Notes: generated from the letters alone by a model not told the origin. A stretch of DNA of 64,000 nucleotides from Bradyrhizobium huanghuaihaiense (GCF_007830635.1 NZ_VLLA01000003.1:372001-436000); one strand, 5' to 3'. Counted from the stretch's first letter, positions 34,567 through 43,166 are shown. Numbers and translations: made by a program.

Positions 34567-37500
34567 TTAGCTACCTTGATACCAGCCCGGACGGGGCCCG
34601 GTTTGCGATACACCCGCGTCACGCGCGGCCGATGTCATCGACTTCACGACATCCCGATGTGCAATTACGCTAAATGACCCGTGCTGCGTTCCCAATTCGA
34701 CATGTCCGTAGTCTGATAGATCGGGTGCTCCGCCGGACGCGATCGGCGCCGATGGCACGCTGGGCAGGCCAACATCCCCCATGACGCCGACCGGGCCACC
34801 GATGGCGAAATGCTTGAAACCGATCTCTTTTCCAGCATTGAGTGCCGTCAACAGGCCGAGATGCTTCTGCGTGGCATCGGCATTGACCACAAACTCCTTA
34901 TTCGACAGCATCGCCGGAATGCTATCAGAGGTGGTCGAGCCGGGGCCTGTGATCAGACCGCCCGTTGCCGCATATGTCGGCTCTCCCTCCGACTTTCCTT
35001 CAATGTTGCTAGCCGCATCGCCGACTGAGGTGGCGAGTTCGTCAAGCGCACCATCTACCTTTTCAACACTGTCACCCAGGTCTGATACTTGTGATGAGCC
35101 CTGCTCTCCTTCACCCTGGATTCCCTTGCTCTCCGGGTTCGTATCCGTGCTGCCCTTGGCAGTGTTGATCGAAGCAGAGATACTCTCGATCAGACTCTGG
35201 AACGCACTACCGAGACTGGCCACATCCTGCGTCGAGGGCAGAGAGCTCTGCTGCCCGGGCCCCGCTTCTGGCGGCCGCGGCTGGGGCAGAGGCACGCCAT
35301 CCGGATACTCAGATGGCAAGTTCTGAAGCCGATCCTTGTTATACTGAGGAAACGAGAGCGGTGCAGAAATGCCTTCTTGGTAAGGACCAGCCGGATTCTT
35401 TCGGCCAGCAAACTCATAGTCGTTCGTTGCAGGAATAGATGCGCCAGTTGATCCAGGCCCAGCAATGCTCCCAGGGCCTAAACCATTGTATGTCGGAACG
35501 TCTGGAACAAATTGGTAATTCTCGTCGTAATGACCTCGAACAGGCGGCGGATAGACCTGAGACACGCCAGAAGGTGTACGCGCCATCGGAGAGTTCTGCG
35601 TTCCAACAGTCCTCGACTCGAAGCTGCCATTGTGCAGCTGAGCATTCATCTCGCGCTGCGATTTCCAATCGGCCTTCAGATCCTCGACCGACTGATCCAG
35701 ATCAGCGCGGAATGCTTCCTTTGATGCCAGATTTGGCTGCCCAACGTCGGCGGATCGAGCCGCGCGTTGTTTCGCGAAAGCTCTATCGATCTCGTCCTGA
35801 CTCGCTCCCTGCGGGATGTTGACGACACCGTCCTTGCTCAAGAGATCACGACCAGAGACTTTGGCCGTCGAACCGGATGCAGTGGAAGTGGCGCCAGTAG
35901 ACAGAGCGTTGGCCGCGTCCGTAAGCTTGCTGCCAGCGTCGTCTAGCTTAGTTGCGGCGTCGGTTAGTTTGTCATCGGCCCCAGTCTCTTTGCCATATGA
36001 CGAACCGCGCTCCTTCGATAGGGACTGGAGAATTTCTTGAAGCACATCTACTTGCTTTTCGGTCAATGAAGATAGCTTCTTTTCTTCCTCAAGCTGCGCG
36101 TCCATGTAGCGCAACGACGTCACATCACTCGATAGTTTCCGCCCCTCATTGTCCTTCGTGAACTTGAGGTTTGATTCCCGCGCAAGGTAGTTAGCAGACG
36201 TGATCTCCGACTGTGCCTTCTCTTGGGCAAGTTCAGCTTTCTGCGGCTCCAGATATGCATAGCGGCGATTGACGTCAGCAACCTTGCGCGCAGTGTCGGC
36301 ATCCTTCAGTTCATTACGAGCGTCCCTGAGCGGATTGACCTCATCGATGGCGCTCGTGTCGTATCCCTGCAATCGGCGCAGGTTTGCGAGTGCCTTCGAG
36401 TATCGGCTTTCCGCGTTACGCTGCGCACTCTCGGCCTGCTCCGGCGCAAGGTCGGCAAGCTCCTTGTTCTTTGCTGCATCTTTAATGCCGATCTGCGCGC
36501 TCTGCTTCGCAAGAGCCGCATTCTGAACGGCAAGCCGATCGCGACCAAGCTGCAGATCCAATTCTTCTGGCTTGTATTTGTCGTCGATGCGCGCCTGCGC
36601 TGCAGTGAATTTCGCGCTCGCGGCGTCAATGGCCTTATCACGGTTCAGAGCCCTGTCGCGATCGAACACCTGCTGCGCGCCCGCCGCGCTCTCAGTCGTC
36701 TTATCCAATGCGCTGGAGAGGTTCTCTGCTGACTTCGATGTTCTATCCAGATTTCCAGCAACAATTTGGTCGCCCTCACCACCCTGAATTTTGTTGGTGA
36801 GCTGCTCACCCGGAAAGGAGAGTGGCGCTGCTCTCAGGCCAGAGAGCCAGCTGAAGAACCGTGAAGCAATAGTCGGCCCTTCCTCAGTTGTCGAAGGCGG
36901 CCGTCGCAAAAAATCATATTGCTGCGGCCCTTGTACGGGGCCGATGCCGCGCCGATCGCGAATGCGGTTCGCCTGATCAATCGGCAGCGTTGCATCGGGG
37001 GCCGGGGCGTTATTCGCCGTTTCCTTGATCGCCTTGATACCTTGCGCAGTGGCACCCAGAAATTTCGCAGCACCTTCGATCGCTGTAGATACGATCTGCG
37101 TACCGTTGAGCGAATCTCCGAGGTTCGATGCCTCTGCCTTGAGGTGCGAAATCGATTGGCTGATAGCGGTGCCGAAAGTCGTTTGCGTGGTCCGCTGATC
37201 TTCCTCCAACTGAGGAAGAATATTGCCGAGCGACTTCAACGTCTCCGGCGCGCTGTAGACAGTAGCGTTGGGCAGCCTGGTTTGAAGATCCTGGAGCAGA
37301 CGCTTCATCAGCGTCGGCATGATGTCGCCAAGCCCCGCCGTCAGCTCCGGCGTCAACCGGCCACCCTCGCGCAATCCAGTCAGGAACGATTTAATGGCCG
37401 GGCTGGCCTTCTCATCTTCGACGCGGTCGGCTTCGGCACCGGTGAACAATGACTTAAGCGCGCTCGTCTGCTCGCCGCCGGAAAGCTTGCCGCCGAAACG

Positions 37501-38022
37501 CTCGTTGGTGCGCGTGATCTGCTCGAACGGGTCCGTTAACGTCGATGTGGGGACCTTTAGCTCCTGCGCGGTCTTCTGCAGTTCCTTATAGGCAGCGACG
37601 CCATTTTGAGCCGAACCGGTAAACGCGCCGAGACGCTGGGCCTGCGAGCGCGCGGTGTCTCCGGCCTTCTCCATCGCCGTAACGAACGTGGTGGTGATGG
37701 CTGCGCCCAAAGCGATGATATTGCCGCGGCCGAGCTTGCCGAACTCACCGAGGCCATCGAGCTCGAGGCCGGCTTTTTCCGCCGCCGGCCGGATGGTTTC
37801 GACCACCCTTTTAACGCGCTCGATGTTCTGTTTAGAGCCTTCCGTCTTGCCGTTTAGGCTCGCGAAAACATCGCCGTACTTGCCGAGGCCAGAGTTCGAA
37901 TCCTCAATCGTCCGGTTGGTGGCGGCGAGCGCCTTCGCGCCTGTCTCACCCACCTTCTTAAGGCGCGCGACGACGTCTTCGCTGCCTTCCAAAGAAATTC
38001 TTTGAACGATCCGATCGACCAT
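34567..38022 (-). CDS. Phage tail tape-measure-like protein
   Basis: Predicted 1151-aa protein. The N-terminus has coiled-coil features and the tape-measure-like LKKVGETGAKALAAT and ITTTFVTAMEKAGD segments. The middle is long, helical and rich in Gln, Ala, Asp and Lys. Near residues 1015-1053 lies the classic tail-length-protein C-terminal motif, GGLITGPGSTTSDSIPAMLS followed by EFVVNADAT. Tape-measure proteins set tail length and enter the host envelope. No other tail genes lie beside it, which is odd. It is downstream of the terminase-like gene on the same strand. Confidence 0.8.
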   Translation of the reverse strand: MVDRIVQRISLEGSEDVVARLKKVGETGAKALAATNRTIEDSNSGLGKYGDVFASLNGKTEGSKQNIERVKRVVETIRPAAEKAGLELDGLGEFGKLGRGNIIALGAAITTTFVTAMEKAGDTARSQAQRLGAFTGSAQNGVAAYKELQKTAQELKVPTSTLTDPFEQITRTNERFGGKLSGGEQTSALKSLFTGAEADRVEDEKASPAIKSFLTGLREGGRLTPELTAGLGDIMPTLMKRLLQDLQTRLPNATVYSAPETLKSLGNILPQLEEDQRTTQTTFGTAISQSISHLKAEASNLGDSLNGTQIVSTAIEGAAKFLGATAQGIKAIKETANNAPAPDATLPIDQANRIRDRRGIGPVQGPQQYDFLRRPPSTTEEGPTIASRFFSWLSGLRAAPLSFPGEQLTNKIQGGEGDQIVAGNLDRTSKSAENLSSALDKTTESAAGAQQVFDRDRALNRDKAIDAASAKFTAAQARIDDKYKPEELDLQLGRDRLAVQNAALAKQSAQIGIKDAAKNKELADLAPEQAESAQRNAESRYSKALANLRRLQGYDTSAIDEVNPLRDARNELKDADTARKVADVNRRYAYLEPQKAELAQEKAQSEITSANYLARESNLKFTKDNEGRKLSSDVTSLRYMDAQLEEEKKLSSLTEKQVDVLQEILQSLSKERGSSYGKETGADDKLTDAATKLDDAGSKLTDAANALSTGATSTASGSTAKVSGRDLLSKDGVVNIPQGASQDEIDRAFAKQRAARSADVGQPNLASKEAFRADLDQSVEDLKADWKSQREMNAQLHNGSFESRTVGTQNSPMARTPSGVSQVYPPPVRGHYDENYQFVPDVPTYNGLGPGSIAGPGSTGASIPATNDYEFAGRKNPAGPYQEGISAPLSFPQYNKDRLQNLPSEYPDGVPLPQPRPPEAGPGQQSSLPSTQDVASLGSAFQSLIESISASINTAKGSTDTNPESKGIQGEGEQGSSQVSDLGDSVEKVDGALDELATSVGDAASNIEGKSEGEPTYAATGGLITGPGSTTSDSIPAMLSNKEFVVNADATQKHLGLLTALNAGKEIGFKHFAIGGPVGVMGDVGLPSVPSAPIASGGAPDLSDYGHVELGTQHGSFSVIAHRDVVKSMTSAARDAGVSQTGPRPGWYQGS

Positions 38023-38086
38023 TGACGCCTCCTATTGCGGTCTGCTGCTGAGCAACGCTCGGCCTGCGTCGCGCGCGCGGTCTTGC

Positions 38087-38740
38087 TTAGCCATTTAAAT
38101 CGCTCCACTTCGTCGACGATCTCGCTCTGTCCAGACCGGCAGAGGCAGCCTTTTCGAAAGCTTCCCTCGATCGCTGACGCAAAAGCTCGCGAACGTGTTT
38201 CTCCAAAGTGATGATCACCTTGGGAATCTCGGGGATTCCGAGCTCGCTAGCCAATAGCGGGCCTACCTGTGCCGGCCAGTTCAACCAGGCGTCGCGATCC
38301 TGGCGAGCGATGTTGAAGATCTCAGCCTCGATCGTCTTACCGTCCACAAGCCGTCCTGATGCGACCTCGATCCGAAGATGGCGCTCACGAGCGCGGAGGA
38401 TCGTCTCGGCCGTTCTAGCAACATTTAGATCGACCACGGACGCGGCCGAGCCTTCCTGTTCGAGGATCTGCTTGATGAGAGAAACCGCGCGCTGAGCGTC
38501 CTCAGGCGTGGCTATAGGCGCGGCCGACGGATGTAGACCAGTTGTAGACTTGCGCGTAGACGTAGACGGCATGTCTACATTGGCGCCGATCTTAGGCCGC
38601 AAAGCCGCGTCGACCTCTTCTTTGTCGAACTTGTCGTCAGACTTTCTTGATATCCCTAGCTTTTTCAACTTACGGCCAAGGCCCGACGCGTCCTTCCCGT
38701 AGGCCTTCGCCAACTCCCTCAATGAGAGAAGATCACCCAA
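38087..38740 (-). CDS. Nu1-like phage terminase small subunit
   Basis: Predicted 217-aa protein. It uses a TTG start supported by AGGAGG 8 nt upstream. The N-terminus is a winged-helix/HTH (LSLRELAKAYGKDASGLGRKL). Residues about 105-165 have the Nu1/DUF1441-like pattern (AETILRARERHLRIEVASGRLVDGKTIEAEI...RDAWLNWPAQVGPLLASELG). Small terminase subunits recognise packaging sites. No large subunit is encoded in the element, as in PICI-type satellites that redirect helper packaging. Five GTCTAC copies lie within the gene and one overlaps its leader. Confidence 0.65.
   Translation of the reverse strand: MGDLLSLRELAKAYGKDASGLGRKLKKLGISRKSDDKFDKEEVDAALRPKIGANVDMPSTSTRKSTTGLHPSAAPIATPEDAQRAVSLIKQILEQEGSAASVVDLNVARTAETILRARERHLRIEVASGRLVDGKTIEAEIFNIARQDRDAWLNWPAQVGPLLASELGIPEIPKVIITLEKHVRELLRQRSREAFEKAASAGLDRARSSTKWSDLNG
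38533..38578. repeat. Cluster of five GTAGAC/GTCTAC repeats in the terminase gene
   Basis: GTAGAC at 38533, 38544, 38556 and 38562, and inverted GTCTAC at 38573. A sixth GTAGAC at 38744-38749 lies between the Shine-Dalgarno and the TTG start. Candidate packaging or autoregulatory sites. Confidence 0.55.
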
Positions 38741-38833
38741 AGTGTAGACCTCCTAAAAAAGTTCTGACGCTAGCGAAGTCGAGCTCTTTGCCTCCCCGTA
38801 TCGCTGCGAGTCGCCGGGAGGACCCGGGAACGC

Positions 38834-39043
38834 TCAGCCGCCCGCTGGCTGTTTGCGACAGCGGCCCATGACCTTGAGCTGCACGCGCACGCCCTGGCCG
38901 ATCGCCATGAACCCGTTGCCAGTCGATGCGAGTTCCCGGTTGACGGTGTCTGGGGTATCGGCCTCCTGAAGGTCCACGCCACTGACGTCGACTTCGAGGA
39001 TGACCTTGCCGTCCTTGATGGATGCAGTGAGGTTGTCAGACAT
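38834..39043 (-). CDS. Small protein of unknown function
   Basis: Predicted 69-aa protein (MSDNLTASIKDGKVILEVDVSG). Beta-strand-like first half, VDLQEADTPDTVNRELASTG in the middle and a basic end. It overlaps the following upstream gene by 8 nt. Likely part of the right-to-left element operon; no family recognised. Confidence 0.6.
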   Translation of the reverse strand: MSDNLTASIKDGKVILEVDVSGVDLQEADTPDTVNRELASTGNGFMAIGQGVRVQLKVMGRCRKQPAGG

Positions 39044-39233
39044 CGTCGGCCTGTCCTTTCGGGGTGTGGATACTGCGGGCTTGCCTGCGCTGTGCGTAGA
39101 TCGCCGCGGCGCCTTCGGGGGTGAAGGGGCTCCCCTTTGCCGCAGGGACGCTTGGCGCCGTCCGCGCGGGCCTGGAGATGGCCTCGCGCTGCTGACGGCG
39201 CTGGTCGAAGATTGCCTTGGCGTCGATGGTCAT
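39036..39233 (-). CDS. Small protein with repeated AxxI[FY]xxRR motif
   Basis: Predicted 65-aa basic protein starting MTIDAKAIFDQRRQQ at 39233. The motif recurs as AAAIYAQRRQA at about residues 45-55. A related motif (AADIYGSRR) ends the neighbouring upstream protein. Coupled by ATGA to that gene. Similar IY-x-x-RR motifs occur in small phage proteins; function unknown. Confidence 0.6.
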   Translation of the reverse strand: MTIDAKAIFDQRRQQREAISRPARTAPSVPAAKGSPFTPEGAAAIYAQRRQARSIHTPKGQADDV

Positions 39234-39685
39234 TTCGTCTGTCCTTTCCGTCGTGATCCGTAGATGTCCGCAGCGAGATTGTTCCAGCTCATGCGGCTGT
39301 TCATGCCCGCAGCTTCCGCTTGCGTAACGACGCCGATGGTGCCGACGGCAGTGCTGCACCGTTCAGCGAGGGGTGGCGCCTGCTGTGCCGTCGACCGGCT
39401 GGCGATGCTGAGGCAGGCGACGGCGTCCTTCGCAGGCATGTCGGTGTGGTCTGCAAGGTGCTCAGCAGCCGCCTTCATTGAGCCAGTGGCGAACATGGAG
39501 CGGGTGATGAGGTCACGACGCTCGGCCGCTGCCTCGATCACCGCTGCGCGTTCCAGCTGTTCGCGGTCGTGCCAGTCGAGGTGCAGGGTAGCCGCTACCC
39601 AGTCGACCGACCCCGGGCGGGCCCGCTGCTTGCGCGGTGGCGAAGCCGGCCTGCTCTTCCGCTGCATGTAATATCCGTCAAACAT
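39230..39685 (-). CDS. Element protein of unknown function
   Basis: Predicted 151-aa protein; start at 39685 (MFDGYYMQRK) or 39667. A basic N-terminus is followed by WVAATLHLDWHDREQLERAAVIEAAAERRDL and a helical region, ending in NNLAADIYGSRRKGQ. The final motif resembles the repeated motif of the next protein. It is coupled to that gene through a 4-nt overlap. Confidence 0.6.
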   Translation of the reverse strand: MFDGYYMQRKSRPASPPRKQRARPGSVDWVAATLHLDWHDREQLERAAVIEAAAERRDLITRSMFATGSMKAAAEHLADHTDMPAKDAVACLSIASRSTAQQAPPLAERCSTAVGTIGVVTQAEAAGMNSRMSWNNLAADIYGSRRKGQTK

Positions 39686-39807
39686 CTCAAACCCCTTCCT
39701 GTGTCAGAGTGTCCGGGAGCGCGCGCCAATGGAGCCAAACACGCGCTCCCGGAAATGCCGGCTGAAACACCGCGAAAGCTCGGTGCGCCCGACGGCCGGC
39801 ATAGCTT

Positions 39808-40815
39808 TCAATCCCTCTTCGGTGCAGGCATGTCGGCGTGCAAACTCAAAGCCGCACGCGGATCCAAATCAGCCCGCGGCAGGAGCCCGGCAAGCTCGCT
39901 GTAGGACGCTTCGTCGCGCTCTGATGCCAACGTGTCAGCGTCGACCTCGGCGAGCTTGGCGATGCGTTGTTCAACGGTCAGCGCGTGCTCGTCATCACCG
40001 GCCGCGGCAAGTTCGCGGTCGATCGCCGCGGTGAATTCCTTCGGAAACAGCCAACCGAGCAACCCGACGGGGTCGATCATGTAGACCGCGCTCGCGCTGC
40101 CGCCATGTGCCGAGACGCCGACGCGCTTCTGCGGAAACTCGATCGGCTCCAGGCGGTCGATCAGCGGCGAGACGTCCGGCCGCGCGGCCTCGATGCGCTC
40201 ATGAAGATGTTCACGAAAGAGCTTCTTTGCGACGGCCACAGGGAACGCCGATGCCAAGACTTCCTGCCGGTCGGCTTTCAAGGTGCGGGTCCGCCGGGCC
40301 GCGCGTTCGAGCGCATCGATCGCGGTTTCGCCGGCCTTGAGGGGCGAAGCGTCGCCCTCATGCAGCCGAATGCCACCATCCTCGACGTCGATCAGGTACT
40401 TCTCCAGCGAGGTCAGGAGCCGCGCGGCGGCCTGCCATGACGTGGTCAGTTCGGCGTTGCGCTCGGTCAGCCTGGCAAGCTCGGCACTCGCGTTCTTGAT
40501 CTCCGCCTCCACCTCGATCACCGCGGGGTGCTTTTCGCTGATGTGATCACGGCTATCAGCCTGAAGCTGGCGCAGCCGGCCTTCCCAATTCTGCAGCCGC
40601 TGATGGACGTCGAGCCGGCGGTCGGAGACGCTGCGCAGCATCGCGTGCCGGTCATTCTTCGTATCCCGAAGGCTGATCAGCTTGTCGCGCACCTGCACGG
40701 GCATCCGGTCGGCGATGTCCGCGACCAGGCGCAACGGCGATTCCGGCTCCGCGCGTTCCGCCCGGACCTTCGCCTCGACTCCCTCCGACAATGTCGCGCC
40801 GCGAATGATGCTCAT
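39808..40815 (-). CDS. Coiled-coil protein of unknown function (element)
   Basis: Predicted 335-aa protein. Residues about 55-150 form a long helical coiled coil (RLQNWEGRLRQLQADSR, VEAEIKNASAELARLTERNAELT). Later parts contain AVAKKLFREHLHERIEAARPDVSPLIDRLEPIEFP. It resembles uncharacterised phage or island proteins near replication genes. A role in replication or DNA handling is possible but not supported by a motif. Confidence 0.65.
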   Translation of the reverse strand: MSIIRGATLSEGVEAKVRAERAEPESPLRLVADIADRMPVQVRDKLISLRDTKNDRHAMLRSVSDRRLDVHQRLQNWEGRLRQLQADSRDHISEKHPAVIEVEAEIKNASAELARLTERNAELTTSWQAAARLLTSLEKYLIDVEDGGIRLHEGDASPLKAGETAIDALERAARRTRTLKADRQEVLASAFPVAVAKKLFREHLHERIEAARPDVSPLIDRLEPIEFPQKRVGVSAHGGSASAVYMIDPVGLLGWLFPKEFTAAIDRELAAAGDDEHALTVEQRIAKLAEVDADTLASERDEASYSELAGLLPRADLDPRAALSLHADMPAPKRD

Positions 40816-40866
40816 GTTTTTTTACTCTCCCAAATCAGTTGTTGAATTCGTCGCGCACCGCGTTGC

Positions 40867-41400
40867 TCACCTCAACTTGGCAAGAATTCGCCTTATCGTG
40901 GATGGACTTGGCGTGTGTGGATTGGGTGGCGCGGTATTGAGAATGAGCCAGTACATCTCTGTTCGGGTGCCTTTCCCGGGAGGTGCGACAGCAGCGCGAT
41001 CGCGACGCCAACCCGAGGCTGCATACCGGCTCAGGCCGCGGGATATCTCATGCGCGGCGGCATGGTCGGCGAGATCGGCGAAGTAGCGACGCCGGCAGTC
41101 TTGGATTAGCGCGTCCCGCTCGGCGTGCTTCGCCGGCATCACCGCGCGCAGCGCCTCCGCTGCCGCGATCCTGTCTGCCTCCGTCAGCTCGGCGCCGGCC
41201 TCGAGCGCAGCGGCGAGACGGTGGAGGTCCGATGTCGCGGTCACGATTAAGCCGCGGTCCTGGGCGGTCACAGTGGGACACCGGGACATTGCGGGACATT
41301 GCGGGACATTGTCCGCGACATGAGGGTGGGACGGACAGGGACACACCCCTTTAGGGGTGTCCCGGATGTCCCACTGTCCCGACCGGCTCAAAGAAGCCAT
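40867..41400 (-). CDS. Element protein of unknown function; start uncertain
   Basis: The open frame gives up to 177 aa. Its first 40 codons lie in the GGGACA/TGTCCC repeat cluster and overlap the AAA gene end, so a start at 41289 (MSRCPTVT, 140 aa) is likely. The body is helical (LHRLAAALEAGAELTEADRIAAAEALRAV) with a basic C-terminus (STIRRILAKLR). It sits directly after the RepA-like ATPase gene, which suggests a replication-linked role. No motif proves it. Confidence 0.55.
   Translation of the reverse strand: MASLSRSGQWDIRDTPKGVCPCPSHPHVADNVPQCPAMSRCPTVTAQDRGLIVTATSDLHRLAAALEAGAELTEADRIAAAEALRAVMPAKHAERDALIQDCRRRYFADLADHAAAHEISRGLSRYAASGWRRDRAAVAPPGKGTRTEMYWLILNTAPPNPHTPSPSTIRRILAKLR
41274..41390. 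repeat. Iteron-like GGGACA / TGTCCC cluster with central hairpin
   Basis: Four GGGACA copies on the left, three of them in 10-bp tandem units CGGGACATTG (41282-41311). More GGGAC copies follow, then a perfect 8-bp hairpin ACACCCCT-TT-AGGGGTGT (41343-41360) and three TGTCCC copies (41358-41390). It abuts the RepA-like gene. Candidate replication origin of the element. Confidence 0.55.
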
Positions 41401-42482
41401 ATGATCTCAGCCCCGTCTTTGACTTCGCCGCCGATCAGGGGGGCCTGCTGAGCCGCCTTGAAATTCCGGGTCCATGCCTTGCGCTCGGCTTCGCTGCGCT
41501 CACCATCACCGCTGCTGACGTATCTGGCCTTGTGGATGTTGCGGACGGCTTCCAAGCTCACCGCCCGGACAATGGGCCCGTCGCCTCCGACGGAATGCTC
41601 AATCGCGGCTTCGGTCAGAGCGGCATCAATGCAGTCACGAACGAGCCGGAGGCCCTTCGCCCATTTCTTCTCGGTTGACGTCGCGGGGATGTCGGCCGGG
41701 ACGGCTACCGCGGCGGTGGTGCCGTCCGGAGCGATCTCGACACCCTCAACTGTGAAACTTATCCCTTCGCCTTCCTCGCCGTCGTTAGCCTTGACGACCT
41801 TGGCTGTGCGAACGCTCCCGGCATTCACAACCGCGACGGTAGTGTCGACCGCACCGAGCAGCGCGCCGTGCCCCCGCATTCGTTCTGCATCATGCGGAAT
41901 ATGATGCACGAGCAGCACGTGGGCTTTCGTGCTTTCTTGGATCCGCGCGGTGACCGTGACCAGCGCGCCCATGTCCTTCGGCGAGTTCTCATCGCCACCC
42001 GCCAGCGCACGGGACACGGTGTCCACAATGATCAAGACGACCCTTTCGCCGGTTTGCCGCTCTACCTCTCGGCAGATGTCTAGAATCTGAGCCGCGGTGG
42101 TCGGGTTGCGGAAATCATAGACGCCGCCCGCAATGGCGAAGGGGAGATCCTGAAGGCCATGCTTCACGCGGAAAGCGATTGCTCGCCGCTCAACCAATTT
42201 CCTGCGTTCCAGCGCCACGTAAAGCACCGCACCGCGGGTAACGGGCTTGCCGTGCCATTCCAGCCCGGCGGCTATATGCAAACCCATGTCTTCGATGATC
42301 ACGCCTTTGCCGCAGCCGGGAGGGCCGTAGAACGCGCTCAGCTCCCCAGCGCCCAGCATCCGGTCGACCAGCCATGCCTTAGAGCAGTCGGTTTCCAAGT
42401 CGGCATAGAGCACGAATAGACGCTTGCGGTCGGCGTGAAGCGCCTTGAGATCGAGAACCTTATTTTCCTCCGCGATGCTCAT
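41388..42482 (-). CDS. RepA-like AAA ATPase (AAA_25 family)
   Basis: Predicted 364-aa protein starting MSIAEENKVL at 42482. Walker A is GPPGCGKG (residues 53-60) and Walker B lies in VVLIIVDTVSRAL. A sensor-like HVLLVHHIPHD follows. This is the RepA/DnaB-like hexameric helicase fold used by plasmids, phages and islands for replication. Its gene ends in the iteron-like cluster, which fits an initiator or helicase next to its origin. Coupled by ATGA to the upstream small gene. Confidence 0.82.
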   Translation of the reverse strand: MSIAEENKVLDLKALHADRKRLFVLYADLETDCSKAWLVDRMLGAGELSAFYGPPGCGKGVIIEDMGLHIAAGLEWHGKPVTRGAVLYVALERRKLVERRAIAFRVKHGLQDLPFAIAGGVYDFRNPTTAAQILDICREVERQTGERVVLIIVDTVSRALAGGDENSPKDMGALVTVTARIQESTKAHVLLVHHIPHDAERMRGHGALLGAVDTTVAVVNAGSVRTAKVVKANDGEEGEGISFTVEGVEIAPDGTTAAVAVPADIPATSTEKKWAKGLRLVRDCIDAALTEAAIEHSVGGDGPIVRAVSLEAVRNIHKARYVSSGDGERSEAERKAWTRNFKAAQQAPLIGGEVKDGAEIIWLL

Positions 42483-42691
42483 TTCTCTGCGCCCTCCAAA
42501 ATCGAGAGCGCCACAACATCGATGCATCCGGGCGCGACTTCGTTGACCATCTCCCGCGCCTGCTTGGCGTCGATCAGGCCTTGGCTGAGCGCAACACCGG
42601 TCGCGATCACTTCTTCATCGATGTGTTTCAGCCTACGGCTGACTACGCGGATCAGCGCCAACGTGTATTCTTTGGACGGGGTGCCGATCAT
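42479..42691 (-). CDS. Small helical protein of unknown function
   Basis: Predicted 70-aa protein (YTLALIRVVSRRLKHIDEEVIATGVALSQGLIDAKQAREMV). It overlaps the AAA ATPase start by 4 nt and the upstream gene's stop by 4 nt, so the three are translationally coupled. No family recognised. Confidence 0.6.
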   Translation of the reverse strand: MIGTPSKEYTLALIRVVSRRLKHIDEEVIATGVALSQGLIDAKQAREMVNEVAPGCIDVVALSILEGAEK

Positions 42692-42966
42692 GGTGCCACT
42701 GCCATTTCGAGAGCTGTCGCGATCGGACCGCGGACCGAATGCAAGATGGTGTCGGCGTCGACGCCGTGCTGCAGGAGCAGGCTGACGAGCACTGCCGCCG
42801 TTTCGGCGTTCTGCTGCAAGGGGCTGTTAAATTTGCCGACGTCCAGAAAGATCTCGGCAAGGCGGCCATCCGGATAGCGGCTAGCACTAGCCCGGTAGAG
42901 GTGCCCCTCATGCGTGAAATTGAACGCGAAGCAGCGCCTCTTATATGGAGGAGGTTTGCGGGTCAT
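42688..42966 (-). CDS. TSCPD-domain-like protein
   Basis: Predicted 92-aa protein starting MTRKPPPYKRR at 42966 (42981 possible). The body (ASRYPDGRLAEIFLDVGKFNSPLQQNAETAAVLVSLLLQHGVDADTILHSV, quoted only as scattered motifs DGRLAEIF, SLLLQHG and TILHSV) matches the small TSCPD domain found at the C-terminus of class II ribonucleotide reductases. The Cys residues of the domain are not evident here. Stand-alone copies occur in phages and islands; role unknown, perhaps nucleic-acid or zinc binding. Confidence 0.65.
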   Translation of the reverse strand: MTRKPPPYKRRCFAFNFTHEGHLYRASASRYPDGRLAEIFLDVGKFNSPLQQNAETAAVLVSLLLQHGVDADTILHSVRGPIATALEMAVAP

Positions 42967-43163
42967 CTCACAATCCCCCACGCCAAGCTTGCGATCACAG
43001 CAGCCGCGCTGAAGGAAAGCCCGAACATCCGGCGGAGCCGCTGCGCTTGCCGTTCAAGCCGAGGTTCGGTATTGTTGTCGTCGAGCTCGCCGCCAAGCTG
43101 CTCGAAATTCAGCGCCGGTTCACTGCACGCAGTGGCCGGCGTTGCCGTTTCTGGTGATGCCAT
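42963..43163 (-). CDS. Small single-pass membrane protein
   Basis: Predicted 66-aa protein. The N-terminal part is acidic (LNFEQLGGELDDNN), then comes a basic stretch (RLERQAQRLRRMFG) and a C-terminal hydrophobic helix (LSFSAAAVIASLAWGIV). The topology is that of a tail-anchored membrane protein. It overlaps the TSCPD-like gene start by 4 nt. Function unknown. Confidence 0.55.
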   Translation of the reverse strand: MASPETATPATACSEPALNFEQLGGELDDNNTEPRLERQAQRLRRMFGLSFSAAAVIASLAWGIVR

Positions 43164-43166
43164 TGG

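Noticed and set aside
41274..41311. CRISPR array
   Set aside because: The 10-bp tandem units are too short and have no spacers; no repeat-spacer pattern or cas gene was seen anywhere in the window.
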